Below, one piece after another: positions 13,416 through 24,646 of a stretch of DNA of 64,000 nucleotides. A program made the position numbers and the translations under genes. The DNA comes from Nemopilema nomurai. Its lineage: Eukaryota; Cnidaria; Scyphozoa; Rhizostomeae; Rhizostomatidae. The notes under the pieces are model-generated. The model worked only from the letters and a program-made list of their open reading frames with translations, did no database searches and was not told the DNA's origin. The DNA lies in contig ML133465.1 of NCBI GenBank assembly GCA_003864495.1, forward strand, positions 434,001 to 498,000, read 5' to 3'. The number at the start of each line of letters is the position of its first letter. Position 1 is the first letter of the stretch.

Positions 13416-13443
13416 GAATCGCATGATAGATTGACTTGTCAAC
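13411..13443 (+). promoter_or_regulatory. Splice acceptor and short leader before the lectin start codon
   Basis: A pyrimidine-rich tract ends in TTCCAG at 13410-13415, only 28 nt before the ATG at 13444. This implies either a 5' UTR intron or a spliced-leader acceptor. The leader contains an upstream ATG at 13422 that reads three codons and stops (ATG ATA GAT TGA), a minimal upstream ORF that could reduce translation. Confidence 0.5.
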
Positions 13444-16400
13444 ATGGCTTCGGTGACCACTGTGAAAATATTGTTTCTTGGCTTAATAGCATTATGTGCT
13501 TCGATGCTGTCAGGTGATAGTGCTTTTAAAAGAAAAGCTGTTTTTCTAGAGGTTCACAACCCGACTAAAACAGTTTCAAGTATGTTTCATAAGACATTTC
13601 ACCAATGCGGCATCGACGACGCATGTAATTATGTCGTTCAAGATGTTACGAAGAAAGAGTTTCAGGTGTTTAACAGTGAGCTGGAAGTCCCGAGTGAAAG
13701 GTCCAATCTTATCATCTGGACAAAATCCGGAATAGGTATGGATGGGTTTAGTTCAATCTTTGATGGATTTCTTTGTATCTTGTATTTACTTTTTGCTATC
13801 TTTGGCAGATGGAGAATGTGATAAACTATAGATAGATACTTATAAAAACATACTTTACTGCCCAAAGAAAGATTAGTTTACAACTTAACGTAACTGGCTT
13901 GGTAAATGAGAATTACTAAGATACAAAGATCTTTATGACATAGCTAGCAAGATACGTTCTAAAGTGCGCAATGTTAATCTCTAAAGTACTAAACACCTCT
14001 CAAAAGTTAAAGGTGATGCGAAATAAGAGTATTAAGGTATCAAAGCATTTCTTTAATGTGATGTAGTGTTGGGAGGCGAAGTTTGTGGTGTGCTACTTCT
14101 ACTACAAATGGTGTTGCCATGTTTGCCGTGAATTTGAGGACCTTAAGTTGATTGGAAGGTCCTTTGATAAATTAATCCAAGTAGGCCCTTTCTATGTTAT
14201 TATCATGCTCATTTAAAAAGTTCTGATGTTACAACTGGCATGTTCTTGATTATTCCTGGGATCAGATCACAACCAGTGATCCTAAATCTCGTGAACTTTT
14301 CTCAACTCTCTGGCAAGTCCTAAAAATGCAATTTTTAAATCAGTTTTAACTGTGTTTCGTCTCCCACTGCTTTGATGCAGCTGCTCAAATTGCGTGTTAC
14401 TGTCCCAAGAGCACCAAAGACAATATGGATTACTTGTGCCTTTACCTTCCATGACCTTTCCTCTTCTCTCTATAATGTGAGGTACTTTTTGCTTTTCTTC
14501 GTCCTACACAATGCGCCAAATTTGGACATCCACTGACTATGTGGCTTACCGTTTCCTTTTTCTATTTACACATTCTCCACTTCAAGTCCTCTTGCGTCTT
14601 GTCACTGTTTGATTTAATTGTATTTGTTCGCAATGACTGAGTCTGTACAGCCATCATTAGGCCTTCAGTTTCAATTTTCAATTCCTCTTCCAGGAGCCAT
14701 GATCATGATTCTGAGTGGATCGTGTATTTCCCTTGTCTGCCGAAGAACTGCCCATTAAGAACTGCCCATTAAGAACTGCCCATTAAGAACTGCCCATTAA
14801 GAACTGCCCATTAAGAACTGCCCATTAAGAACTGCCCATTAAGAACCTTTTTCTTCCAGTTCTAATCGCTTTCCTTTTTTCTGGCCTTTTTAAAATCTTT
14901 CGCTAGTACTATTTTCCTTTCTTCGCATCGTGCTCATGACAATATTCTTTCTTTGCTTTCCTTGACATAGTTTTTAAGCCAAAAATCGCTATCTGAACAC
15001 AATCAGCCACAGCTTCAAGCACTCGTCCTCCTTCTTACGGGGTCGCTAGAGTCTTGCCCAACTATCCCTGGGTTGCAGTGCCCTGTACATATTCATAATC
15101 TTACGAGTATCCCGATCTACTCCTTTTAGCAGATCCTTTCTCGAGTCAATAAAAGGTGCTGTGGATCTCATCATGGTGACAGTCCACGTTTTTACACCAG
15201 TTATCACATTGCCTCGATTGAGTTTAGGTTTTAAAATCTTTTTCACTCTTTCACCCTTCTCTTATATTCTTTCATTAGCCTTTCTTTCATCTGTACATGT
15301 AGTATTTTATCAGCCTTTCATAACTCCTGGATATTTATAACCATTCTCCAGGTATTTTATTTTAATGGCTTTGTAAGTCGATGCTATTAGAATCAATGAA
15401 TTTTTCTTGCTTGATAACCATTATGGTGCACTTTTGTATCCCAAATTCCATGCTTCCATTCTACATGGATGACAATATTCCGCGATATCATTTATTACTA
15501 GCAACTCTTATTGACTGCACCAAACTATCTACTCCACTCTCATTCCTCAAATCCAGTTTAATGTGATCCATAAGTATTGATTGATTTAACATTTTACCGT
15601 TTGAACTAAATTGATGGTGCGCTTTTATTTTACGTAACACCAACGTTAATAGAATCATAGCAACAAGAAACATTGATGGCAATAAGCCGTCTCCATGAAT
15701 AATCTCTTTGCAGAGTTTTTTATCACCAATAGCTTTCCGAAAAGTTTGGATGGCATCATGATGCTCCATTCCTCCATACTGTTGGTCAGCAAATCTTTTA
15801 CATCATTTACATTGCCAAACATGATCATCTTACCACACCTTCGCCCTTGTTTTTGTCATCACCTCTGTTTCCATCCTTTGTTAGTTCTCTCTCTCCTGAC
15901 ATCCTCCATCTCTAACTCTGTAATCTAATCCTTAAGATTTACAGGAAATACCCGCTTATAACAAGCTACTTCCTGAGATTCAACTTGAAATAGGCTCTTC
16001 TTGAAAAGGTACTTTGATTAATTTCAAGGTAAATCATTGGCAAATTTACCAACTCTAAGATCAGAATCAAGGGCGGATCCAGGCCGCCGCCAACGCCTTA
16101 CATAAGGCAGTCAGAACTTTCAAAGTCTTGTAAGAGATATCTTGGCGATTCTAAGATTTTTTACGGGTTTAAACACTTCCCCCGCTGTTTTGCTTTATTT
16201 TCGCCTTTAAATAGCAATGACATCCATATCTACGCTTGAATCTCGGTTTGGTGAATTTCGAAAGAGACGAGCCAGGTTCCTTCCATATTTGGCTATCTCT
16301 TTGTAATCTCTTTTATTGTGCTGCATTTCGAACAATCGTGCGGCATTGCGTTCTGTCAAAGTTGCATTGTGTCGGAGCTCCAAAGAATTGTGCTGCAGCG

Positions 16401-19152
16401 AAAAGCAATTGTGCGGCGCTAGAAACAATGTGTGGCATCCAGAAGTTTGAAATGCTGCACAAGCCATTGTTGGAATTTTGAGATGCCGCACAATCAACTT
16501 CTAGGTAGAACAATTGATTTGACAGCTTACACAATGCTGTTCCCTCAAATAACAAAACGGTCTCGAATGCCGCACAATCGATTGGGACCGCCGCACATTG
16601 TACTAGATTGTTCGGCCTGAGACAGAAAACAACTTTTCGAAGCTTTTAAACCCAGTGGTCAACAATTTATTTTGGCGGGATTAAGTCAAGGAACGCTGGA
16701 AAATACCTCGGAAAAGAAAATTGGAACTTCTAAGAATGATTAGATCTCGAATTGTGGAAGGTGCCATAGATTAGATCAATAAACGCAGTTTTTGTTATTG
16801 TGGTCAACGTAAATCGCTTTCAAAATTTTATGCTCTACACAGTTCATCAGTAGAAGTGGTGGCAACTTTGTGTAAAGGATAACTGAATCAGTTTATGTCA
16901 TATGGGTGGCTCTTGTGTGTTTCCTTACAATTGCTGCTTCGGAAGATATAGAGGGCGCGGCAAAAAATTTTTTTACGGGGCTCCGCCCTACGGCCCCCCT
17001 TTTCCGGTAAGTGCGGCAGTGAACATTTCCTCTGGATCCGCCCCTGATCAGAATCTCAACCAAACATTTATCATTACACTGTAGGGTATGTTCACATATT
17101 TACGGCCAATGCAGACAAACCTTGTTTATCAATGGCCCTCAAATGCAATCCAATCACATAAAAATTACATGTAGTCTTCAAAGTTTATCATCTATAAGTG
17201 TAGCCTTGCCAGATTGGCAATTATAATGCTGTGGTGAGATTTGGAACAAAAAAATTTTCATAAATAGTGCTTCAGTTGCTATTAGTTCTCCTTCATGTGT
17301 ATTTCAAAAAGAGTTTTTAAAAAGAGTTGTGCCAAACTACTTGCCAGATATTTCAATTACAGTGGTGTTTTTTGAAGCGCATGATGCATTTATCAACTTC
17401 AGTCTCTATTTTTCGCTAGGAAGAGACACTCATTGTATATTATCACACTGAAACAGGTCCTTAATTACAAGGTGCATGATTTTGGAAAAACGGCCTCTAG
17501 GTTCTAATTTTTGTAGGCTCTTGTATGTGGCGATTTACCGTACTTGCCTAACTTGATATAGCACTCTTTGCTCTGGTGCCTTAGCGAAATTTCCACATCT
17601 TTGCCATACGTTTCATGTAACCACTATTGCTTGGCTTGCTAAAGCAATGGCACTCCATCATCGTGCGGTTACCTTCTCTTGTCCACTGATTTCTAGCTCT
17701 ACTCCTTACTGTTGTTTTCGCAGTAGCATGATATCCACCGAGGCAGGCCTGCGTAGCACCGCCTGCAATGCCGGGGGCGACAGCTTCACTTTTGGATTCA
17801 CTCCCGTTGACGTCTTTCTTAGGGAAGAGGGAAGGACTAATCGGGGAGGTTGGGGTGTAGGGGATGCGACACAACCGCCCAATTTTTTGTGCTTTCCGGT
17901 AAATTTTGTTTTGATTTGGTAAATAGCTTTTTTGGTAGTCAGCAGTGATGTAATGACGCCTGTTTCTTCCTTGTTTTTCTTCTCCTCGAGTAACAGTTTT
18001 ATAGTATAGTATTAGTAATAGTATTAGTAATAGTTTTATTTTTTCCTTCAATATAATTAAACCATTTGAAATTGAAGAACGCTTCAAAGTGACGTCAGAT
18101 GCAATTACATTACCTAGATGCGCGATAATAGCCTTAAACGTATTATGGAATATTTTATAATTGAATATTGTGTAACTAGTTACGGCAGAAATTTCAGGTA
18201 ACAGAAAGCAAAGATTCAATAAATTAAAGCTATAAAGAAAAATTCAACAGTGAGCGTTTCTATTATTTCCCAGGCACCTGAAGGGCGTGACACTAAAATC
18301 CAATCATCCACCTCCCAACAATCGTTGCTTCTTAAATTCGCACCTCGTCGTTCCCTATGTTAGTTTGAAAATTATTATCGTCTAAAGATGAGGCTGTGCA
18401 TCACCAACAAAGCAGTATTTTTATCCCGACATCATCACTTGGTGCCAAGGATGAAAAGGTCCCTCTTCCAGTGACAATAATTGGCCCGCACCGTACCCCA
18501 ACCCAGTTTTTCGAAGCCTCATGTTCTATAAGAACTATCAGGCTCTTCACCTTGCTCAATGGTGACCTGGAGGTAGTTGTAACAAAGGCTGCATCTTTGG
18601 GTCATAACAAGGACTAGGTTACTAAGTCTACCTAGGTAATTCCAAGGTTATTACTATTATTATTGTTACTGTTGTTATCATCATTAGTATAATTCTTTAT
18701 TATTAGCTGAAAACCTTGCCTACAAGAGGCCATCGTCCAGTTCATCGGTGCATACCTACGGCGAATACACGTTGTCTGCCAGCCATGGGAATGATGGTGA
18801 CAGCACTGGGGAATGGCAAAGGTGCAGTGTCACGCAGAAAGAAAACATGCCCTGGTGGCAAGTGGATCTGACAAAACAAGCGGCAGTGTCGAGTGTGCGA
18901 ATAAAGAGTGGTGTGACTTGGGATCCACATAGGATCAATCCATTCAAAGTCAGTGTTGGAGACGATAGTTCAAATGGTGGACGAAACAATGCACTGTGTG
19001 TGGATGACGGGATCCTAAACGCTGGAGAGTTCAAGTACTTCACATGCCCAACTGGTCTGCATGGTCGATACGTGACTGTGTTCCTAAACAGAATACAGCA
19101 TCTTCAAGTTTGTGAAGTGGAGGTGTATGGAAATGTAATTGGCACTCTTTAA
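13444..19152 (+). CDS. Secreted apple/PAN-like plus F-type-lectin protein, two exons
   Basis: Exon 1 is 13444-13735 and exon 2 is 18707-19152. The phase-1 join makes GCT (Ala) across a 4,971-bp intron and gives 245 residues. Residues 1 to about 26 form a signal peptide. Residues about 28-97 look like a small apple/PAN-type module with a C-x5-C pair. Residues about 100-238 form an F5/8C / F-type lectin jelly roll, with start ENLAYKRPSS, a GNDG turn, CSVT, PWWQVDL, NPFKVSVG, F-x-C, GRYVTVFL and CEVEVYG. The canonical fucose-site R-x-D-x4-R/K pattern is not visible, so sugar specificity is unknown. Family members act as secreted recognition or adhesion lectins. The intronless gene at 22345-23067 has the same domain order. 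Exon 1 read through its donor would stop at 13819-13821. Confidence 0.85.
14280..15930 (-). mobile_element. Decayed non-LTR (LINE-like) retroelement, RT and C-terminal part
   Basis: In minus-strand order, 15770-15380 gives reverse-transcriptase-like pieces (HGDGLLPSMFLVAMILL, ILMDHIKLDLR, FGIQKCTIMV). Positions 15246-15046 give the KPKLN..GNVITGVKTW and DRDTRKIMNMYRALQP stretch typical of cnidarian elements. Positions 14640-14380 give a CCHC-like C-terminus (RMCK, ETVSHIVSGCPNLA) with an in-frame TAG and frameshifts. The copy is dead and fixed in the intron of the lectin gene. Its 5' part is probably the ORF piece at 17581-18000, separated by the MITE at 16068-17046. Confidence 0.75.
14744..14846 (+). 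repeat. 14-bp minisatellite, seven copies
   Basis: AGAACTGCCCATTA is repeated seven times without change (14744-14841), plus five further bases. The array lies inside the decayed LINE reading frame, between the DRDTRK segment and the CCHC-like tail. Because 14 is not a multiple of three it breaks any frame. Perfect identity means it expanded recently. Confidence 0.95.
16068..17046. mobile_element. Non-autonomous hAT-type MITE (979 bp) with 8-bp target duplication
   Basis: The left terminus is CAAGGGCGGATCCAG (16068-16082) and the right terminus CTGGATCCGCCCCTG (17032-17046). They are inverted copies with one mismatch and the CA-G-G-G start usual in hAT elements. The 8-bp ATCAGAAT flanks both ends (16060-16067 and 17047-17054), matching the 8-bp target duplication of that superfamily. 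No transposase frame is present. The interior (about 16310-16620) is full of short motifs of the GCCGCACAAT / ATTGTGCGGC type in both orientations. It sits in the lectin intron and splits the LINE remnant. Confidence 0.88.
17581..18219 (-). pseudogene. Open frame of 212 codons, probably 5' part of the LINE remnant
   Basis: This is the longest open frame in the window, on the minus strand inside the lectin intron. Its end (RNQWTREGNRTMMECHCF...GYMKRMAKMWK) resembles the Myb-like W-T-x-E-x-N ... M-x-C-Y segment near the N-terminus of cnidarian LINE proteins. It lies on the same strand and upstream of the RT pieces at 15.0-15.9 kb. The first third or so, before about 18000, looks like non-coding read-through. 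I read it as retroelement debris rather than a host gene. Confidence 0.5.
18000..18706 (+). other. 3' part of lectin intron with trinucleotide-like microsatellites
   Basis: A TAGTATTAGTAA-type tract lies at about 18000-18040, and an imperfect TTA/TTG-rich tract at about 18645-18704 runs directly into the exon 2 acceptor (TTATTAG, AG at 18705-18706). The tract may serve as the polypyrimidine tract. Nothing else is supported. Confidence 0.55.
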
Positions 19153-22100
19153 CTCTAACACTTGGGAAACAACACTGTTCAAATTATGTGAGACCAATTG
19201 CAAATATTATCAATTGCAAACCAAAAGGCAGTAAGATAGCCTCAAACCGAACAGTAAAATTAAGAAGAATTGGTTTGCAATATTGAAAGCTCTATAGCTA
19301 ACGATTGCGTTGTTAACAAGTATCAAATAGTCTCTACTATGCATTATTTCGCCCAACCTGTTGGCTGCTGATGACTAAAAAGCTATTGTTCTGTGTCAGA
19401 AGTGTCAAGTGATATGTTCAGTCGCTTGGCAACTCCCATCGAACATTGTCGGCAATGCGCACGCACATTCGGCTTAAGGGCGCGAAAATTCGATTATCAC
19501 TTTGATGAGGAAAACGACTCGCAACATGGAAGAATGTGATGAAATTGAGAACAACGAGAGTGATACCAACAATTTTAATGAATATCGTATTGAAATAATG
19601 AATATTCATTAAAAAAAAAGTGTCAAGACGAGGAAGGAAAATAGAAAATGATGCTAAATGTGCCCTCGATTGTAGGTTTTTTCAAGAAAAAAGCACTTCT
19701 TTTATCCATTCACTTTATCCATTCTCTCCCATTTCAACTTTTACAGTATCTGTCATTAATTTCCTTGAGGAGAGAGTTTATAGCTATGTTGGCCATTGCT
19801 TTTCATTTTCTCTATTACAGATGTTAGAGAAAAATTTGCCAATGATTACATTACGAGTTGGAATTACGAGTTTTTTAGTGGCTAAAGACGAGTGAATAAA
19901 TCATGCTGTATCTAAATTAGTTCAGAATGACGTCGCATTTACACCAGACAAACTCCATCCGCAAGAAATTGAGAGCGGCTAGTCAAACCAAATTTGTTCA
20001 CTTACAAAATTTGTTCCCTGTTCTATCATAAATGTTGACTCCTGTATTAAAAAAAGAATAAAAAAATCTACTGTGAGGAAGAATTTTGGAATCTCGATAA
20101 AGATTTTCGTGTTCTTCTAACTGCAAAAAAAATTATTCACACCAACTTAATTTAAGCTTTTTGTAATTAGGACCAGGAAACGTTTTTTTTGCTTTCAGTT
20201 TAACTTAATGAACATGAATGAAAACTGAATTTGATAGTGCAATATTCGCATTAAATTAGCTTACATTGTGATGTAACGTTAATTAAATACTTATAGAGGA
20301 TTAGGCCAAGGAATATAGAATAAAAGACACAAGCACATGATTCGGCCCTCTTAAGCAACATAAAGTCATTTCTAATACTTTCCATGAATCTGGTATTAGG
20401 TGATATAGTTGTGTAGCATTGTTTCTGCTGTTAGATATTATAAATGTTTATTAGATATATTAATGCACCTGTCTTGCAGATTCCATTATTTCATTTTTTG
20501 ATTGAAGGCTTGATTCATGCGACCAATGATGTAAAGCCCTGTAGTCCAATTCGGGTGAATAAGCACAAAAAGCGAATGGGATTTCAGCGCGGATGCTAAA
20601 GATTGTAGTTTTCTAATAACGTGAGAAAAAAGCACTGGAATAATTTTTTCTCAAGCATCTGTTTGATTGGGGGATGATTTACGGCATGATTAAAGTAGAA
20701 AATCAAAAGTTTCACCCTGTTAGTTGAGCGTTTCTGATCATGCTGACTTAAGTAAACATAACCACTGACCACAGGTATCAACTTTATCGTCTTGATACAT
20801 TCTGATTGCTTAATCTTCATCAAAGTGCTGGTTGCTTTACAAATACAGCCATTCTTTGTTTACCTATACCTCATTCCACTTTCATTCCCGGAATAGCAAC
20901 AAATTATGATTGGTTGTTTGCGAGATCCCCTTCTTGGGAATCTTCCAGGAAATCTAACAATCATGTTACTTAAATCGACCTTAGGAGGTCTATTTTAATG
21001 ATTTCAACCACCATTTCTTTAATAAACCCGATGTAAGATCTGCCAGCATATTTTGATACCTTTTCATACCATCTTTTTAGGAATTAATTAATGTCAGCTA
21101 TGCTTCCATTTTCCTAGTCTTGCTTGTTTCTTTGTCGGGCTTTATCCACCGGCAGTGCAAAACGGCGAGGAGCAGAGACGAACATTTCTGCAGCCAAAAA
21201 TCAAGTCTAGTAAACCATCCGAAGGATCAAAAATGTTCAATGAGTGTTACTACGAATTGAATGAGTGGTAATGAATTGAAAAGTGAAGTCATTTCGCTTT
21301 AAAGGTGCGTTATTTTCATATTATTTAACTGTAGAATTCTAATTGGAAAATTAGAAAAGTTGACATTGAACAAGGTAAAAGGAAGAATGTATAGTATGAC
21401 TGGAATCTAATCACAAATTTATGCTAAATATGCCTATGATCATCTTCCTGTTTGTATATATTGTAATCGCTGTTTGGAATCATTAGTCAGTTCATTACCT
21501 CAATACGAGTTGCACGCTATCTCTCGCTGTCGATCTCTGCCTACTCAAACCCCATTACACATGCCTGGGCAAGGGGACAACAAGGTGCACTGAAATACTC
21601 TTGGCAACCGTCGGTTATTTACATGCTCAATTTCATTTTTTATATACAAGGAGATGCAAGTTCATCAGGTATTGATCAATGTATATGGCTCGTTCTAGCA
21701 GTTTTGACGGCCCAAACATTGTCATTATTTAAATTAAAATCTGTAATTGGCTTCATAACGATTATGCCTTATTATAGCCATATGTTCAAATTATTTTTGA
21801 TAGTACAGGACTTTGCGTTCCTAGCGTTGTCCTTAAATTTTAAAGTTTAATTTGAATCAGGACGAGACTTCAACTTATCTGTCCTTCAGTTATCCTGCTT
21901 GAGTCTTCTCGACTCTTTCTGGTTTATCGTTTCACTTGGTTTTTTATTCAGCATGTTCCTTAAATCCGTTGACAACTTAGTTGATTTTTGCAAGAAAAGT
22001 GAGTTAAACATTTAGATAGCATACTAACTTCTTACTTTATCAACGTCGACTTTCATCCGTTAGTCAAGCTTAACTTCTCTAACATCCAGCTGTAAAAGCC

Positions 22101-22344
22101 ACAATATTGCCTTAGCATCCCATGAAGCTTCTTTGTTCAACATCAAATCAAAACATTTTGCTGATAAGCCAAGCTTTAATTCAGATAGGCCTTCAAACAA
22201 TGTTTCAAGATGTTTCAGTTGCAGTGGCTGTGCGTAGGCTACTAAGACTGGGATTACGTACCCGACCAACCAAATGACTTGGAGTTTGCTCTAGATTAAT
22301 AGGGCTGTGCGAAGAATAAGATGCAAAGGTGTTACCGATAAAAT
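19153..22344. other. Spacer between the two convergent lectin genes
   Basis: AT-rich sequence without a supported gene. The two lectin genes face each other across it, so it should contain both 3' ends. An AATAAA string occurs at about 19893-19900. Frames at 19620-19895 and 21623-21850 show no domain or splice logic. The 69-codon minus frame at 22060-22269, just downstream of the second lectin, is also unsupported. Confidence 0.5.
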
Positions 22345-23067
22345 CTAGAAATGAAATATGTGGCTGATTACCATACCTGTAAACACCTCCATTTCGCACA
22401 AAACCAAATGATCGTATCTGTTGAAAAACATCGTCACATAGCGACCAACCAGCCATTCTGGACAAAAGAATGTCTTTACTCTTGACTCTTCTAGCTTTCC
22501 GTTTTCTATGCAAAGTGGGTTGTATATGCCATCACTTGCCTTTTGATTGCCAACACTAACATTAAATGGATCGACATGAATGCTATTAATTCGGATCCCC
22601 TTTACTAGAGTTTGTTTCCTGAGATCCACTTGCCACCAATCAAAAGCTGTGTCATCTGTTGCACTGCATTGATCTGACTCGCCATCGTTGCCATAATTTG
22701 CCGTATATCCAGAGATGCGGGATTGGTAAACTGATGTTTGATAAGACGGCTGCCTTAAGGCAATGTTTTGACGAGAAACCTTTCTCCACAATTCAGCTTT
22801 TCCCGGTCTATGCTGTATCTCTGCCAAGGTGGTGATTTTGGAGTATCTTTCTGCTTCTGGAGAATATACCGTGTAGCGGCAATTCAAATTGAAGGCACAG
22901 TAATGAAGGATCTCAGTTGATACAAGCTCATTGTCTCTTTCCTCGAGAATGTCACCCCTTGACGCCTGCATTTCCCTGAAATATTTCTCACTTGCCATAA
23001 CTGTAGAGTCGAGGTGTTCCGCTTTTGTCAAAAGGACGCAAATTAGAATGACGTTCTTTATGTGCAT
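22345..23067 (-). CDS. Intronless secreted apple/PAN-like plus F-type-lectin protein
   Basis: A single exon of 240 codons. Residues 1 to about 16 are a signal peptide (MHIKNVILICVLLTKA). Residues about 20-97 match the apple-like region of the gene at 13444 (HYCAFNLNCRYTV against FHQCGIDDACNYVV, with a similar E-x-x-x-R-P and L-W/I-W spacing). Residues about 98-232 are the F5/8C / F-type lectin part, with QNIAL, GNDGES, CSAT, DWWQVDL, DPFNVSVG, FFCPEWLVGRYVTMFF and CEMEVF. The canonical fucose-binding Arg motif is not seen. It is convergent with its paralogue, and the 3' ends align through the stop codons. The intron of the paralogue is precisely absent at the domain border, consistent with intron loss or a retrocopy. 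Splice-acceptor-like CAG strings lie 7 and 25 nt upstream of the ATG. Confidence 0.85.
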   Translation of the reverse strand: MHIKNVILICVLLTKAEHLDSTVMASEKYFREMQASRGDILEERDNELVSTEILHYCAFNLNCRYTVYSPEAERYSKITTLAEIQHRPGKAELWRKVSRQNIALRQPSYQTSVYQSRISGYTANYGNDGESDQCSATDDTAFDWWQVDLRKQTLVKGIRINSIHVDPFNVSVGNQKASDGIYNPLCIENGKLEESRVKTFFCPEWLVGRYVTMFFNRYDHLVLCEMEVFTGMVISHIFHF

Positions 23068-24286
23068 GATTCTGAGTTATTTATGATTCTGTTGTCAAGA
23101 ACTTCGCTTCTACGGATGTTACTAGTGAACTGTCTTTAGTAAGCTTACAAAGTCTGTCAATATGCTCCATAGAAACTCTTGGTATGTATATTGTTATTTA
23201 TTTTCCCAAAATGCTTTTTCAAATAAATGGTTTACATTTCAATAGTTTCAAGGAGAGTCGGAGATACCTGGCAAAAACTTTGATTATAAAAGCAAATATA
23301 AACTCTGCAACTGCCGCTAAGCGCTATTTTTGACAGATGTTGCTTTTTGTTACGGGTTTTATTTCTTGAGCAAAATAAATTGATTTCATCTCCATATGTA
23401 TCGAAGTATGAAGAACATTCTCATTCAAAAAATTTTCACATTTCTTTAAATGAACAAAAAGATTTTGGGTGTAGTATTTGGTGTTTAAATATTGCATGTT
23501 TACGTTTAAAGGTCAGTCAATCTCTTCATTCAAATATGACATGGATAATCTTCAAAACATGCAGAAATACAAACGAAGCAAAATAAAGCAGAATAATATT
23601 ACGGATTATGAAAAATTAACAGTCCAAGTGAAACCTTAGTGCATTACAAGAATTTTGAAAATATTCAGGCTTACGGAAAATAATAAATTTTACGACTAAA
23701 CACAAAAAATGACATGTATTGGATTCAAAAATCGTCTTCAGGTTTGTGCAAAGCTGTTTCCTTGTGGTAATCTTCCCACCATTGCAAATGCTACTGCAGA
23801 AACGTTCATCTTACAACATTATTCTTCTCTAATCTTGAGCTATGTATGAAATTTTGAGTGGGGCTAAAGTACGAGGTAGATTTGACTGTTTTTCGTGTCA
23901 CTGAAATAATGCAATGTATTGCAAGCCTTATCAAATTATTCTTTGTTGTCGCAAGAGCTTGAAGCAAGCACACTTAATGTCTTATTGATCAATAAAATAA
24001 AAAATTGTAAATGTTAAATGAAGTTAATTAGTTTTAAATTAGAATAATGAAGAAACCACAAAACATCGTGGGTATGATTTAGTAGAATGCTTGTGGGGAG
24101 GGGGGGGAGTTGGTTGACGGAAGAAGCTAAGATCAACCGAAGGCTTTCTAAGAAGGGTAACAGCCGACCGAAGGCTTAAATTTGAGTGCTGGTCTTAAGA
24201 GATGACATGATAAATGACACGATTTTTACTTGCTTTTATTGCCAAAATCATAGCCTGATATTTTCATGAGATTTTTCAAAATAACA
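23068..24286. other. Spacer upstream of the minus-strand lectin gene
   Basis: Should hold the promoter of the gene ending at 23067. AT-rich, with a G-rich run at about 24094-24108 and short CGACCGAAGGCT-type repeats at about 24130-24175. No gene is supported. Confidence 0.5.
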
Positions 24287-24297
24287 TATAGGAATCT

Positions 24298-24635
24298 TCA
24301 CAATGGCTAGAAAAATCTGAACTAGGTTTCGCATACTAAAAGTACTTTTATCGTCCGACACTCAGTATGCAAACGTCGGAAGATAACCAAAAACTGACCG
24401 AATAAATAGACAGATGCGGATCGAAAACACTAGAGGGTGGTAAGCAGAGTGGGTGATTGGTTATAATTGACGAATCAGCGTTACTTAACACCTAACTTTA
24501 GAGGAGCCCAAGGAAAAAGACGAACTCTTTCTGTCTACGAAGTATTTTAAGTACAAAAGTACTTTAAGTTTGCGAAAACAAGTTCCGCTTTTTCTAGCCA
24601 TTGTGAAGTTTTGCACCACAAAGCACTTGTTCACT
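24298..24635. mobile_element. MITE with long inverted termini, Mutator-like (copy A)
   Basis: The left end (TCACAATGGCTAGAAAAA...TACTTTTA) is the inverted counterpart of the right end (TAAAGTACTT...TTTTTCTAGCCATTGTGA) over about 55-60 bp with mismatches. The 11-bp TATAGGAATCT occurs directly outside both ends (24287-24297 and 24636-24646), which fits a 9-11-bp target duplication. The right terminus has about 30 extra bp, so the left end may be trimmed. No coding frame. Related copies lie at 29385-29520, 45477-45710 and 46030-46320. Confidence 0.7.
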
Positions 24636-24646
24636 TATAGGAATCT

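Noticed and set aside
17581..18219. 212-codon frame as an independent host gene
   Set aside because: Its end resembles the N-terminal region of LINE proteins and it lines up with RT remnants on the same strand in an intron.
21623..21850. Hydrophobic 75-codon plus frame as a membrane protein
   Set aside because: Hydrophobicity comes from T-rich DNA; no start context, splice support or family match.
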